A stretch of DNA of 64,000 nt from Methylophilus medardensis (GTDB lineage: Bacteria > Pseudomonadota > Gammaproteobacteria > Burkholderiales > Methylophilaceae). A program made the translations under genes and the position numbers. Position 1 is the stretch's first letter; the number at the start of each line of letters is the position of its first letter. The notes below the pieces were generated by a model. It made no database searches and was not told the DNA's origin. It was given only the letters and a program-made list of their open reading frames with translations. Shown piece by piece: positions 37,282 to 45,035 of this stretch. The stretch is taken from the NCBI RefSeq assembly GCF_006363915.1, contig NZ_CP040946.1. One strand, given 5' to 3'.

Positions 37282-38004
37282 CTAGCGAGACTGCAGTTCC
37301 TCTAAAACACCCCATACCAAGCTTAACACTAGCAATAATATCGCACTCAGCACAATCAGCGCCAATTGCGGTGTTTGATAAAGACGTTTCACAGGGGTGC
37401 GTGCAATCGCTTGCGTATTGGCCGTGTAGGTATCAACGATATGTGTTTTCAACGCTGTGACACGGCGGTTTAAATGCGTGGGTGAAAAAGAGTATTCATG
37501 CAACAGCGGCACTGCTGGTAAACGCAGGCTAGGGAATGACAGCTTGGGCAGTGACCATCCTGCGCTGGCCGATGTCGGCTGGGTCAGTTGCACGCTCATC
37601 ATCAACCCCGGTGTTGCAACAGGCACGGTGGTCACTTCATCGGCTTTTTTAATGCGGTGGGTCAGGGTGTGCAGGGTTTGCGCGTTGGGCACGGCAATCA
37701 ATTGGGCCGTTTCACTGTGGGCATCTGGCTGCAAATCGATGCCACGGCTGCGACTCAGGGTGATAGATTGTTGCACAAAGCGCTGTTGTAGCACCGGGCT
37801 TTGTGGATAGAGTTTTTCAGCGAGGCTGTTGACGCTCTCCCCAGGTAACAAAGGCCATAACATGGCTTGTTCATGCTTGGCGGAGGCGTTATTCAAGGCT
37901 GCGGCGGCAGGTAGGCTCAAGCATAGGCTGCAGGTGAGTACCAGCCCCACCATCACGACCGGGTATGATTTACGCTTACTCGGCTGATGATGGCGTCTGG
38001 GCAT
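37282..38004 (-). CDS. Membrane protein with LysM/FimV-like domain, unknown role
   Basis: A 240-residue protein with an N-terminal signal-anchor (about 15-36), a region LLPGESVNSLAEKLYPQSPVL (about 52-72) that resembles the LysM-like domain of FimV-type peptidoglycan-binding proteins, a Pro-rich linker (about 150-175) and a C-terminal membrane helix (about 212-232). The layout suggests it spans the periplasm and may bind cell wall. Its start overlaps the argH stop (TGATG), indicating coupled translation, though no functional link to arginine synthesis is obvious. Function unknown. Confidence 0.7.
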   Translation of the reverse strand: MPRRHHQPSKRKSYPVVMVGLVLTCSLCLSLPAAAALNNASAKHEQAMLWPLLPGESVNSLAEKLYPQSPVLQQRFVQQSITLSRSRGIDLQPDAHSETAQLIAVPNAQTLHTLTHRIKKADEVTTVPVATPGLMMSVQLTQPTSASAGWSLPKLSFPSLRLPAVPLLHEYSFSPTHLNRRVTALKTHIVDTYTANTQAIARTPVKRLYQTPQLALIVLSAILLLVLSLVWGVLEELQSR

Positions 38005-39422
38005 CAGCGGCCTAATTGCACTCTGGCTTGGGCGATGGCGCGCCGCACTTGTTCGGGGGCGGTGCCGCCTGTGTGATTGCGGCTGGCGACAGAGCCCTCG
38101 AGCGTGAGCACGTCAAAAACATCGTCACTGATGGTGTCACTAAACGCTTTTAACTCAGCCAGGCTAAATTCAGCCAGGTCACGGCCAGATCTCACGCCCG
38201 CTTTGACGGCATGTGCCACCACTTCATGCGCATCGCGGAAAGGCATGCCTTTTTTGACCAGATAATCCGCCAAGTCAGTGGCCGTCGCAAAGCCCTCCAG
38301 CGCCGCTTGACGCATATTGTCAGCTTTGACGGTGATGCCCCGCAGCATGTCGGCGTAAATCTGCAAGGTCACTAGCAAGGTGTCTGCCACATCGAATAGT
38401 GGCTCTTTGTCTTCTTGGTTGTCTTTGTTGTATGCCAATGGCTGACCTTTCATCAAGGTGAGCAGGCCGATCAGATGGCCATAGACGCGGCCAGTTTTGC
38501 CACGTACCAGTTCTGGCACATCGGGATTTTTCTTTTGCGGCATGATAGAAGAGCCCGTACAAAAACGGTCGGCAATATCAATAAAGCCGAAGCGGGGGCT
38601 CATCCATAAAATTAGTTCTTCCGAAAAACGGGATAGGTGCATCATCAATAAGGCCGCTGCTGCGTTAAACTCAATGGCAAAGTCGCGATCAGACACGGCA
38701 TCCAGAGAGTTTTGGCAAACGCTATCAAAGCCCAACAATTCAGCAACCAATTCACGGTTGATCGGGTAGCTGGTGCCAGCCAAGGCCGCCGCGCCTAGCG
38801 GTAAACGGTTAATCCGTTTGCGGGCATCGGCAAATCGCTCTGCATCCCGATTGAGCATTTCAAAATAAGCCATCAGGTGATGGCCAAACGTCACTGGTTG
38901 CGCCACTTGTAAGTGGGTAAAGCCTGGCATGATGGTGGCCGCATGTTGCTCGGCCAAGTCCAACAATGAAGTTTGCAGTGCGCGGATACCTGTGATGGTG
39001 CCGTCGACCACGTTGCGCAGCCATAAGCGCACATCTGTCGCGACTTGGTCGTTGCGTGAGCGACCTGTGTGCAGGCGTTTGCCGGCATCGCCAATTTTTT
39101 CGGTCAGGCGCCGTTCAATATTCAGGTGTACATCTTCCAGATCTAGCAACCATTCAAACTGACCAGCTTCAATTTCTGCCAGAATTTCGCCCAATCCACG
39201 TTTGATCTCTGTGACATCTTGTGCCGAAATGATGCCTTGGGCGCCCAACATGGTGGCGTGGGCAATCGAGCCTTCAATGTCGAAAACGGCCAGTCGTTTG
39301 TCAAAATCGACAGAGGCTGTGTAGCGTTTGACCAGTTCGGCCACTGGCTCGTTAAATCGCCCAGACCATGCCTGATCTTTTTGGTGTAGCGAAGATTGTG
39401 TGTTTGGTTGCGAAGTCGTCAA
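38004..39422 (-). CDS. argH: Argininosuccinate lyase
   Basis: Last step of arginine synthesis: argininosuccinate to arginine and fumarate. The family signature GSSIMPQKKNPD, the HTGRSRNDQVATD block and the C-terminal catalytic region are intact. Family homology begins at DQAWSGRF. The frame stays open to a GTG at 39479, but the TTG at 39422 (giving TTSQPNTQ) better matches the normal start; neither has a good ribosome binding site. The gene is divergent from a histidine kinase gene. Confidence 0.95.
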   Translation of the reverse strand: MTTSQPNTQSSLHQKDQAWSGRFNEPVAELVKRYTASVDFDKRLAVFDIEGSIAHATMLGAQGIISAQDVTEIKRGLGEILAEIEAGQFEWLLDLEDVHLNIERRLTEKIGDAGKRLHTGRSRNDQVATDVRLWLRNVVDGTITGIRALQTSLLDLAEQHAATIMPGFTHLQVAQPVTFGHHLMAYFEMLNRDAERFADARKRINRLPLGAAALAGTSYPINRELVAELLGFDSVCQNSLDAVSDRDFAIEFNAAAALLMMHLSRFSEELILWMSPRFGFIDIADRFCTGSSIMPQKKNPDVPELVRGKTGRVYGHLIGLLTLMKGQPLAYNKDNQEDKEPLFDVADTLLVTLQIYADMLRGITVKADNMRQAALEGFATATDLADYLVKKGMPFRDAHEVVAHAVKAGVRSGRDLAEFSLAELKAFSDTISDDVFDVLTLEGSVASRNHTGGTAPEQVRRAIAQARVQLGR

Positions 39423-39525
39423 AGCAAAAGTTCTTTCTGCCAAAATTTGCACCCTGGTCGCGGCTTGCGCCAGTGGCACTTAATACTTATGATGCTGGCA
39501 CAACATTATAAACGAACATCACGCC

Positions 39526-40545
39526 GTGCGTAAAAGTAGCCGCATCCCCAACTTTCGCAATCTGGGCATACACTTACGTGTACTGCTGTTGCACCTGTGT
39601 TTGCTGGTGTTGCTGACGGTGTATGACGGCCAGTCTGGTGTAGGGGCGTCCTCGTGGCTGAACAACTTGGCGCAAATTGGCAGCCAGTGGTTACCGCCAC
39701 TGTTACTGATTATGGGCGCGCTCACATTGGTTTATCCGCTGATGAGCCGTTGGCCTTACCCGCTTGGCCTGGCTGCACTGTTTGTGCTGGCCATGCTGAT
39801 GACCGGATTGCTCACAGCGGGTTATCAGCGCTGGGTCGCGCCGTTGACGGACGCGCAATATTGGCAGGTGATGGTGTTGTGTGTCATGGATGTGCTGATT
39901 TGTTTGTATTACCTCGATTTATTGCAGCGCGCCTATTCGCCAGCCATTGCTGAGGCGCGTTTACAAGCATTGCAAGCGCGCATCCGACCGCATTTTTTAT
40001 TCAATAGCCTCAATGCTGTCTTGTCTTTGATTCGTAGCCAGCCGCAACGCGCTGAAACGGCACTTGAAGATATGGCAGAATTGTTTCGTGTGCTGATGGC
40101 GGATAACCGTGACTTAGTGCCGCTATCGCAAGAAATCGCCTTGTGTCAGCAGTATTTAAATATCGAAAAATTGCGTTTGGATGAACGTCTGCATTGCGAG
40201 TGGATTCTGGAGTCTATTCCAGTGGACATCATGATTCCGCCCCTGATTCTGCAACCTTTGCTCGAAAACGCCGTGTATCACGGCATCGAGCCGCAACAAC
40301 AAGGTGGTGTGGTGCAGATTGAAATCAAACCCAGCGGTAACAGTCTGCTGTTGCGCATCAGCAATCCGTTACCACCTGCTAGCGATAAATCTGCTGGCAA
40401 TAAAATGGCTTTAAAAAATATTCGCGAACGGTTGCGTTTGCACTATGACCTTGAAGCGCAGTTACGCCAGTATGCCTCTGATCAACGCTATATTGTCGAA
40501 ATTGTGATCCCGACGCGGCCCATGTCCGAGGTGGTGCATGGCTAA
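39526..40545 (+). CDS. algZ: LytS/AlgZ-type sensor histidine kinase
   Basis: A 339-residue membrane histidine kinase of the His_kinase (PF06580) family. Four hydrophobic segments (about 15-35, 55-72, 78-100, 112-132) precede the H-box RIRPHFLFNSLN with His156, and an ATPase domain with LLENAVYHGIEP and a GNKMALKNIRERL G-box. The layout matches AlgZ/FimS of pseudomonads, placed next to argH and hemC as here. The start is a GTG without a clear ribosome binding site. It overlaps the response-regulator gene by eight bases. Confidence 0.88.
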   Translation: MRKSSRIPNFRNLGIHLRVLLLHLCLLVLLTVYDGQSGVGASSWLNNLAQIGSQWLPPLLLIMGALTLVYPLMSRWPYPLGLAALFVLAMLMTGLLTAGYQRWVAPLTDAQYWQVMVLCVMDVLICLYYLDLLQRAYSPAIAEARLQALQARIRPHFLFNSLNAVLSLIRSQPQRAETALEDMAELFRVLMADNRDLVPLSQEIALCQQYLNIEKLRLDERLHCEWILESIPVDIMIPPLILQPLLENAVYHGIEPQQQGGVVQIEIKPSGNSLLLRISNPLPPASDKSAGNKMALKNIRERLRLHYDLEAQLRQYASDQRYIVEIVIPTRPMSEVVHG

Positions 40546-41284
40546 CCCCCGCCTGTTGATTGTGGATGATGAACCACTGGCCAGGCAGCGTCTGCGCGAT
40601 CTGGTGGGCGATGTTGGCGGTTATCAGGTGGTGGGTGAAGCGGCCAATGGCGTCGAAGCGTTGACTTTATTGCAGCAAATGACGGTGGATATCGTGTTGT
40701 TAGATATCCGGATGCCAGTGATGGATGGCATTGAGTTATCGCATCACTTGCGTGGCTTGCCACAGCCACCTCGATTAATTTTTACCACGGCCTATGACCA
40801 CTATGCAGTACAGGCTTTCGAGCTCAATGCCATTGATTATTTGCTAAAGCCGATTCGCAGTGAGCGCTTGGCCACCGCGTTGGCTAAAGCGATGCCTTTG
40901 CAGCTCGTGCAGGCCCAAGCCTTGCAGCCCTTGCAACAGACCCAAGGCCATCTGAGCATCCATGAGCGCGGCCGAGTGTTACTGGTGCCGATCGCCGAGG
41001 TATTGTATCTACGCGCGGAGTTGAAATATGTGAGCGTGCGTACGCTGGAAAAAACCTATCTGCTAGAGGCTTCGCTCAGTCAGCTTGAGCAAACCTACGC
41101 CGCCCAATTTGTTCGCATCCATCGTAATGCGTTGGTTGCGCGCAACGCGGTGGCTGGATTTGAAAAAAAACGGATTGCTGAGGGCGAAGATGCAGGCGAG
41201 GCGGTGTGGGTGGCGCTGATTAAAGGCCTCCCAGAAACATTAGTGGTCAGCCGTCGTCACCAGCATGTGATCAAGGCCACCTAG
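40538..41284 (+). CDS. algR: LytTR response regulator (AlgR-like)
   Basis: A 248-residue regulator with an N-terminal receiver domain (Asp10 and Asp11, phospho-acceptor Asp56 in LLDIRMPVMDG) and a C-terminal LytTR DNA-binding domain (about 140-245, EVLYLRAELKYVSVRT and FVRIHRNALV). It is the partner of the histidine kinase it overlaps. AlgR-type regulators control surface polysaccharide and pili in pseudomonads; the targets here are unknown. Confidence 0.9.
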   Translation: MANPRLLIVDDEPLARQRLRDLVGDVGGYQVVGEAANGVEALTLLQQMTVDIVLLDIRMPVMDGIELSHHLRGLPQPPRLIFTTAYDHYAVQAFELNAIDYLLKPIRSERLATALAKAMPLQLVQAQALQPLQQTQGHLSIHERGRVLLVPIAEVLYLRAELKYVSVRTLEKTYLLEASLSQLEQTYAAQFVRIHRNALVARNAVAGFEKKRIAEGEDAGEAVWVALIKGLPETLVVSRRHQHVIKAT

Positions 41285-41294
41285 AGGTGGCCTT
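41273..41294 (+). terminator. Hairpin terminator at the end of the AlgR-like gene
   Basis: A 9-bp stem AAGGCCACC with GGTGGCCTT around a TAGA loop that includes the stop codon. A T-rich stretch (TTTACTTTTT) follows after a short gap, so termination is plausible though not textbook. It lies in the convergent gap before the channel gene. Confidence 0.6.
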
Positions 41295-41301
41295 GGCAGG
41301 T

Positions 41302-41970
41302 TTACTTTTTCTTTTGCGCCTGATCAATGACCTTGGCCGCCCAATCGCGACCCCCTAGGCCAAAGGCAATGGCCAATGCCAAAAAGACGGCACCAAATAC
41401 AATCACAAATAATGAGTGAATCAATTGCATGCCAATGCCCAGTTGTTCAAGGGCAATAAAAATAGCCAAAATTTGGATGCAATATTCTGCCGATGTGCTA
41501 ATAATCAGCGCCTGCTCAAATTTGATGCTATGCAGCCAGGCAAACACCAAACGGTTGATAAAGCGTGCAAACAGGGTGCCAAAAATGACCACCAGAATGG
41601 CCACAATAATATGTGGCAGATAACTTGCCAGCTCTTTTAGCAAGGATGCCACTTCGGTCAGCCCCAGCGAGTTCGCGCCAGTGATCACAAATAACAAAAT
41701 GACCAACCAATACACCACTTGGCTGATGATGCCGCTCAGTGTCACTTTGTAATTCGCGCTGCGCATAAAGGCTTCGAGGCCAGATTTTTGCGCAAAAGTA
41801 TCAAAATGTGAGATCTCAAGAATGCGTTTTACGCCCAGTCTGACTGCTTTGGCGACCAGCCAGCCAAAAAACAGAATGACCATGGCGGCGAGTAATTTGG
41901 GCACAAAATGGACCAATTCGACCCAGAATTGATTGAGTGATGCGAGAAAAATTTCGAGTTGGTATTGCAT
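41302..41970 (-). CDS. Small mechanosensitive-channel-like membrane protein (CmpX type)
   Basis: A 222-residue inner-membrane protein with four or five hydrophobic segments (about 20-42, 75-100, 108-132, 150-172, 180-203) and repeated TM-helix units typical of the CmpX/YnaI-like 'TM_helix' family, related to the transmembrane part of MscS. The closing LALAIAFGLGGRDWAAKVI is characteristic. It has no cytosolic MscS beta-domain. I chose the ATG at 41970 because GGAGG lies seven bases upstream; the open frame runs further but lacks such a site. Confidence 0.83.
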   Translation of the reverse strand: MQYQLEIFLASLNQFWVELVHFVPKLLAAMVILFFGWLVAKAVRLGVKRILEISHFDTFAQKSGLEAFMRSANYKVTLSGIISQVVYWLVILLFVITGANSLGLTEVASLLKELASYLPHIIVAILVVIFGTLFARFINRLVFAWLHSIKFEQALIISTSAEYCIQILAIFIALEQLGIGMQLIHSLFVIVFGAVFLALAIAFGLGGRDWAAKVIDQAQKKK

Positions 41971-42162
41971 GGATAGTCCTCCATTTTTGCGTTGAATAGC
42001 GACTTTTTTAGCCACTTCGGGTTGCTATGCAAGCGTCAGCATAACCGAATCCGACGCCGTTGTGGAGCAAAAGCTTCTCCTTTACATCTCATCCTACACG
42101 CGCAGAAGTGCGGCCATGCCGTGTTAAAATAAAGCACTAAATCCATTATAGGTAAGCACGTC

Positions 42163-43107
42163 GTGAGCACATTTAATCCCCCAGCCAAACTTGTCATCGC
42201 CTCACGCGAAAGCGCGCTCGCCATGTGGCAGGCCAAGCATATTCAGGCCAGATTGCAGGCGCTTTACCCGCTGTGTGAAGTCACCATTTTAGGCATGACC
42301 ACCACCGGCGACCAGATTTTGGATTCTCCGTTGTCACGCATTGGTGGCAAGGGCTTGTTTGTCAAAGAGCTTGAAAGCGCCTTAGAGGATGGACGGGCGG
42401 ATTTAGCCGTACACAGCATGAAAGATGTGCCGATGCACTTGCCGCCCGGCTTTGTGCTTACCGCTACCGGCGAGCGCGAGGATCCACGCGATGCGTTTGT
42501 CTCAAATGATTTTGCTAGCCTTGAGGCATTGCCAGCAGGCAGTGTGGTGGGTACTTCTAGTTTGCGTCGGCAGAGTCAGCTGCAGGCGCGTTTTCCCACG
42601 CTGAAAATCGAGTCTTTGCGTGGTAATTTACAAACCCGTTTGCGCAAGTTAGATGAAGGTCAATATGCAGCGATTATTTTGGCTGCCGCAGGGTTGATTC
42701 GTTTGGCATTGGGCCATCGTATCCGCCAATTTATTTCACCACAGGATAGTATTCCTGCCGTCGGTCAGGGTGCGCTGGGTATTGAGATCAATGCTGCACG
42801 CACGGATTTGCACGCGATTCTTGCACCGCTCAATCATACGGATACTGAATTGTGCGTATTGGCCGAGCGTGGCTTCAGCCGGGCATTGGCCGGCAGTTGT
42901 ACGGTGCCGTTAGGCGCTTATGCTACCAAACAAGGCGATACCATCTCCATGCAAGGCTTTGTCGCCAGTGTGGATGGTCGGCAAATGCTAAAAGAAACCG
43001 TGACGGGTCACGCGATTGAAGCGGAGAAGCTCGGACAACAGTTGGCGCTGCAATTGGTGGCGCGTGGTGCGGATAAGATTCTGGCATCGCTGGATGGCAT
43101 TAAGTGA
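42163..43107 (+). CDS. hemC: Porphobilinogen deaminase (hydroxymethylbilane synthase)
   Basis: Joins four porphobilinogens into hydroxymethylbilane. The 314-residue protein has the conserved VIASRESALAMWQA start, DLAVHSMKDVP with the catalytic Asp, the GTSSLRRQSQL substrate-binding arginines and LAGSCTVPLGAYA, whose Cys246 carries the dipyrromethane cofactor. The GTG start at 42163 gives the usual N-terminus. It overlaps hemD (GTGA). Confidence 0.97.
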   Translation: MSTFNPPAKLVIASRESALAMWQAKHIQARLQALYPLCEVTILGMTTTGDQILDSPLSRIGGKGLFVKELESALEDGRADLAVHSMKDVPMHLPPGFVLTATGEREDPRDAFVSNDFASLEALPAGSVVGTSSLRRQSQLQARFPTLKIESLRGNLQTRLRKLDEGQYAAIILAAAGLIRLALGHRIRQFISPQDSIPAVGQGALGIEINAARTDLHAILAPLNHTDTELCVLAERGFSRALAGSCTVPLGAYATKQGDTISMQGFVASVDGRQMLKETVTGHAIEAEKLGQQLALQLVARGADKILASLDGIK

Positions 43108-43850
43108 CGCTGGCCGGGCGCTACATCGCCGTCACGCGCCCGCCTGAACAGGCGACCAAACTCATGGCGGCTATTCATGCGGCAGGCGGGCAGGTCATCT
43201 CTTTTCCCTTACTCGATATTGAAGGGTTGCCTGATTTAACTGCGTTTCATGCGGCTATCACGCCTTTGCAACAGTTTGACTGGGCGGTGTTTATCAGCAG
43301 CAACGCCGTGCAACATGGCATGCCCCTGCTTAAGCAAGCCGGATTGCCGTCCGCATTACAGTTTGCCGCCATCGGCCCGACCACTGCCGCCAGCTTACAG
43401 ACGTTTGGCGTGTCTGCGGTGTTGACTCCGCTGGAGCGATTCGACAGTGAATCTTTATTGGCGTTACCAGCCTTGCAACAGATGCAAGGCCAACGTGTGT
43501 TGATCGTGCGCGGGGTGGGCGGGCGCGAATTATTAGCAAATACCCTCGGGCAGCGCGGGGCTGAGGTGGTGTTTGGCGAGTGCTATCGTCGCGTTAATCC
43601 GCAATCTAATGCACAGGTGTTGGCAGCCGCGCATGCGGCAGCCCAGTTGCATGCAATCGTGATCACGAGCACAGAAGCTTTGCGCTTTTTGTTGCAACTG
43701 GCGGGCGATGCAGACTGGTTGCCCTCAGTGCCACTCTTTACCAATCACGCGCGGATTGCCGAGCAGGCGCGGGAGGCGGGCCTCATGGCGTTCAGTGCCG
43801 ATCAGCCGGGGGATGCTGCCATGCTTAGGCTGTTAGAAACGCATCTTTAA
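43104..43850 (+). CDS. hemD: Uroporphyrinogen-III synthase
   Basis: Closes hydroxymethylbilane to uroporphyrinogen III. The 248-residue product shows the weakly conserved family blocks ITRPPEQA-like at the start (VTRPPEQATKLM), FISSNAVQHG, AIGPTTAASLQTFG and VITSTEALRFLL. It starts on a GTG that overlaps the hemC stop. The hemX and hemY genes that often follow are absent; a PEP-CTERM gene lies convergent instead. Confidence 0.94.
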   Translation: MTLAGRYIAVTRPPEQATKLMAAIHAAGGQVISFPLLDIEGLPDLTAFHAAITPLQQFDWAVFISSNAVQHGMPLLKQAGLPSALQFAAIGPTTAASLQTFGVSAVLTPLERFDSESLLALPALQQMQGQRVLIVRGVGGRELLANTLGQRGAEVVFGECYRRVNPQSNAQVLAAAHAAAQLHAIVITSTEALRFLLQLAGDADWLPSVPLFTNHARIAEQAREAGLMAFSADQPGDAAMLRLLETHL

Positions 43851-43869
43851 CCCATCTTTAATGCATTTG

Positions 43870-44547
43870 CTAACGCCATTGGCCGCTTTTCGCCAAATGG
43901 TGTTTGCGACCATAAGCGAATAATCCTAAACCAGTCAGCAGCAGCATTGCGCGATCAGGTTCTGGCACTGCACTCAGCCCCACTGCCACTTGATTTGTGC
44001 GTACGATGCCTGCGTTGGCGGGCCTAAGGCTGGGTTGCCCAACGATCTGCAGGCTGCCACCTAAGCCCTCTGGTAAGATCCTGATCTGTGCGTTACCCGC
44101 TGCGGGCAAGGCCGGGCTTTGGATACTTAGCACGCCACCTGGTGCGCGCATAATGTCAAACGGCTGCCACGAGTGGATGCCATGCGTTAGCCAACGATCT
44201 ACTATGATCGCAGTCTGCGTGCTCGCCTGGCTGTCACGCGTGTCGATCGTGACGTTGCTGCCCAAGTTCAGTAAGCCTGTCAGGCTAGAAAGCTGAATTT
44301 CTGGCGCGCGTAAAATAAAGTGATCCAATATCAGGTCGCCGCTGGCTACCAATGAGATCTGGCTTTCGTCCGCCATCCAGCCACCCTCCAGCGTCATGTT
44401 CCCCGCGCAACTCAATGCGATGCCGCGACTGGTGGAGAGTGACAGCGGTCCCGAGCAAACACTGTGACTGAGATGGAGGGATGCAGTCGCATGGCTGACC
44501 ATGGGTAGGCAAGCCAGAAGGCTTAACACAACAGCGCGTCGCAACAT
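43870..44547 (-). CDS. PEP-CTERM sorting-domain protein
   Basis: A 225-residue exported protein with a signal peptide (about 1-21, cleavage near SHA) and a C-terminal PEP-CTERM tail: VPEP at 194-197, a hydrophobic helix (MLLLTGLGLFAYG) and a basic end. Such proteins are processed by an exosortase and linked to surface or exopolysaccharide structures. The middle is beta-rich, with repeated short Ser/Leu/Gly strands reminiscent of filamentous adhesins (LSSLTGLLNLGSNVTID). No exosortase gene is in the window. Its specific role is unknown. Confidence 0.82.
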   Translation of the reverse strand: MLRRAVVLSLLACLPMVSHATASLHLSHSVCSGPLSLSTSRGIALSCAGNMTLEGGWMADESQISLVASGDLILDHFILRAPEIQLSSLTGLLNLGSNVTIDTRDSQASTQTAIIVDRWLTHGIHSWQPFDIMRAPGGVLSIQSPALPAAGNAQIRILPEGLGGSLQIVGQPSLRPANAGIVRTNQVAVGLSAVPEPDRAMLLLTGLGLFAYGRKHHLAKSGQWR

Positions 44548-44668
44548 AGCCTGACTCTTTCAATTTAATTTTCACAGTGTACTGCGAGCGGACCATAGGC
44601 AGCATGATGCTTTGATGAATGGCAGTCTAGTCTGCACGCACCCAAGAAAAGCCGCATAGACCAGGGGC

Positions 44669-44703
44669 TTGACAAAATAAACTAAATGACTAATTATTTA
44701 GTT
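44669..44703 (+). promoter_or_regulatory. Promoter with overlapping dyad operator before the ArsR-type gene
   Basis: A TTGACA -35 (44669-44674) is followed 16 bases later by TAATTA (44691-44696). An inverted repeat, AACTAAAT (44680-44687) and ATTTAGTT (44696-44703) with 8 bases between, covers the -10 region. This placement is typical of an ArsR-family autorepression site. The ATG is at 44706, immediately after, so the transcript has a very short leader. Confidence 0.65.
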
Positions 44704-44705
44704 AT

Positions 44706-45011
44706 ATGAAAACGCTCGCACATATTCCAGCCCTGTGGACCGACATCTCCGAGTTATTTGTCGCGCTAGGCGATGCGCATCGGCAACGCATTTTGTTGTC
44801 GTTCGAAAAGGGTGAGCGCCTGACTATTTTGCAAATTGTCGAAGCTTCTCAGCTCAGTCGTACAGCGGTCACCCATCACTTGAAAGTGCTGGAGCGAGGC
44901 GGGGCGTTGCAAAGCGAGAAAATCGGGCGCGAGGTGTATTTCTGGGTCAATAAAGCCTGGATGCAAGCGGCGCTGCAAAATGTGCTGGGTTATATCAAAG
45001 ACGAAATATAA
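44706..45011 (+). CDS. ArsR-family transcriptional regulator
   Basis: A 101-residue winged-helix protein with the ArsR fold: FVALGDAHRQRILLSF, then the recognition helix in QIVEASQLSRTAVTHHLKVL and the wing GALQSEKIGREVYFWV. It lacks the metal-binding CXC of ArsR/SmtB in the helix and has no cysteine at all, so it probably senses something other than metals. It sits 24 bases before aas on the same strand and likely controls the aas-lplT operon. Confidence 0.88.
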   Translation: MKTLAHIPALWTDISELFVALGDAHRQRILLSFEKGERLTILQIVEASQLSRTAVTHHLKVLERGGALQSEKIGREVYFWVNKAWMQAALQNVLGYIKDEI

Positions 45012-45035
45012 AAAATCTAACAAAGGGTAAAAACA

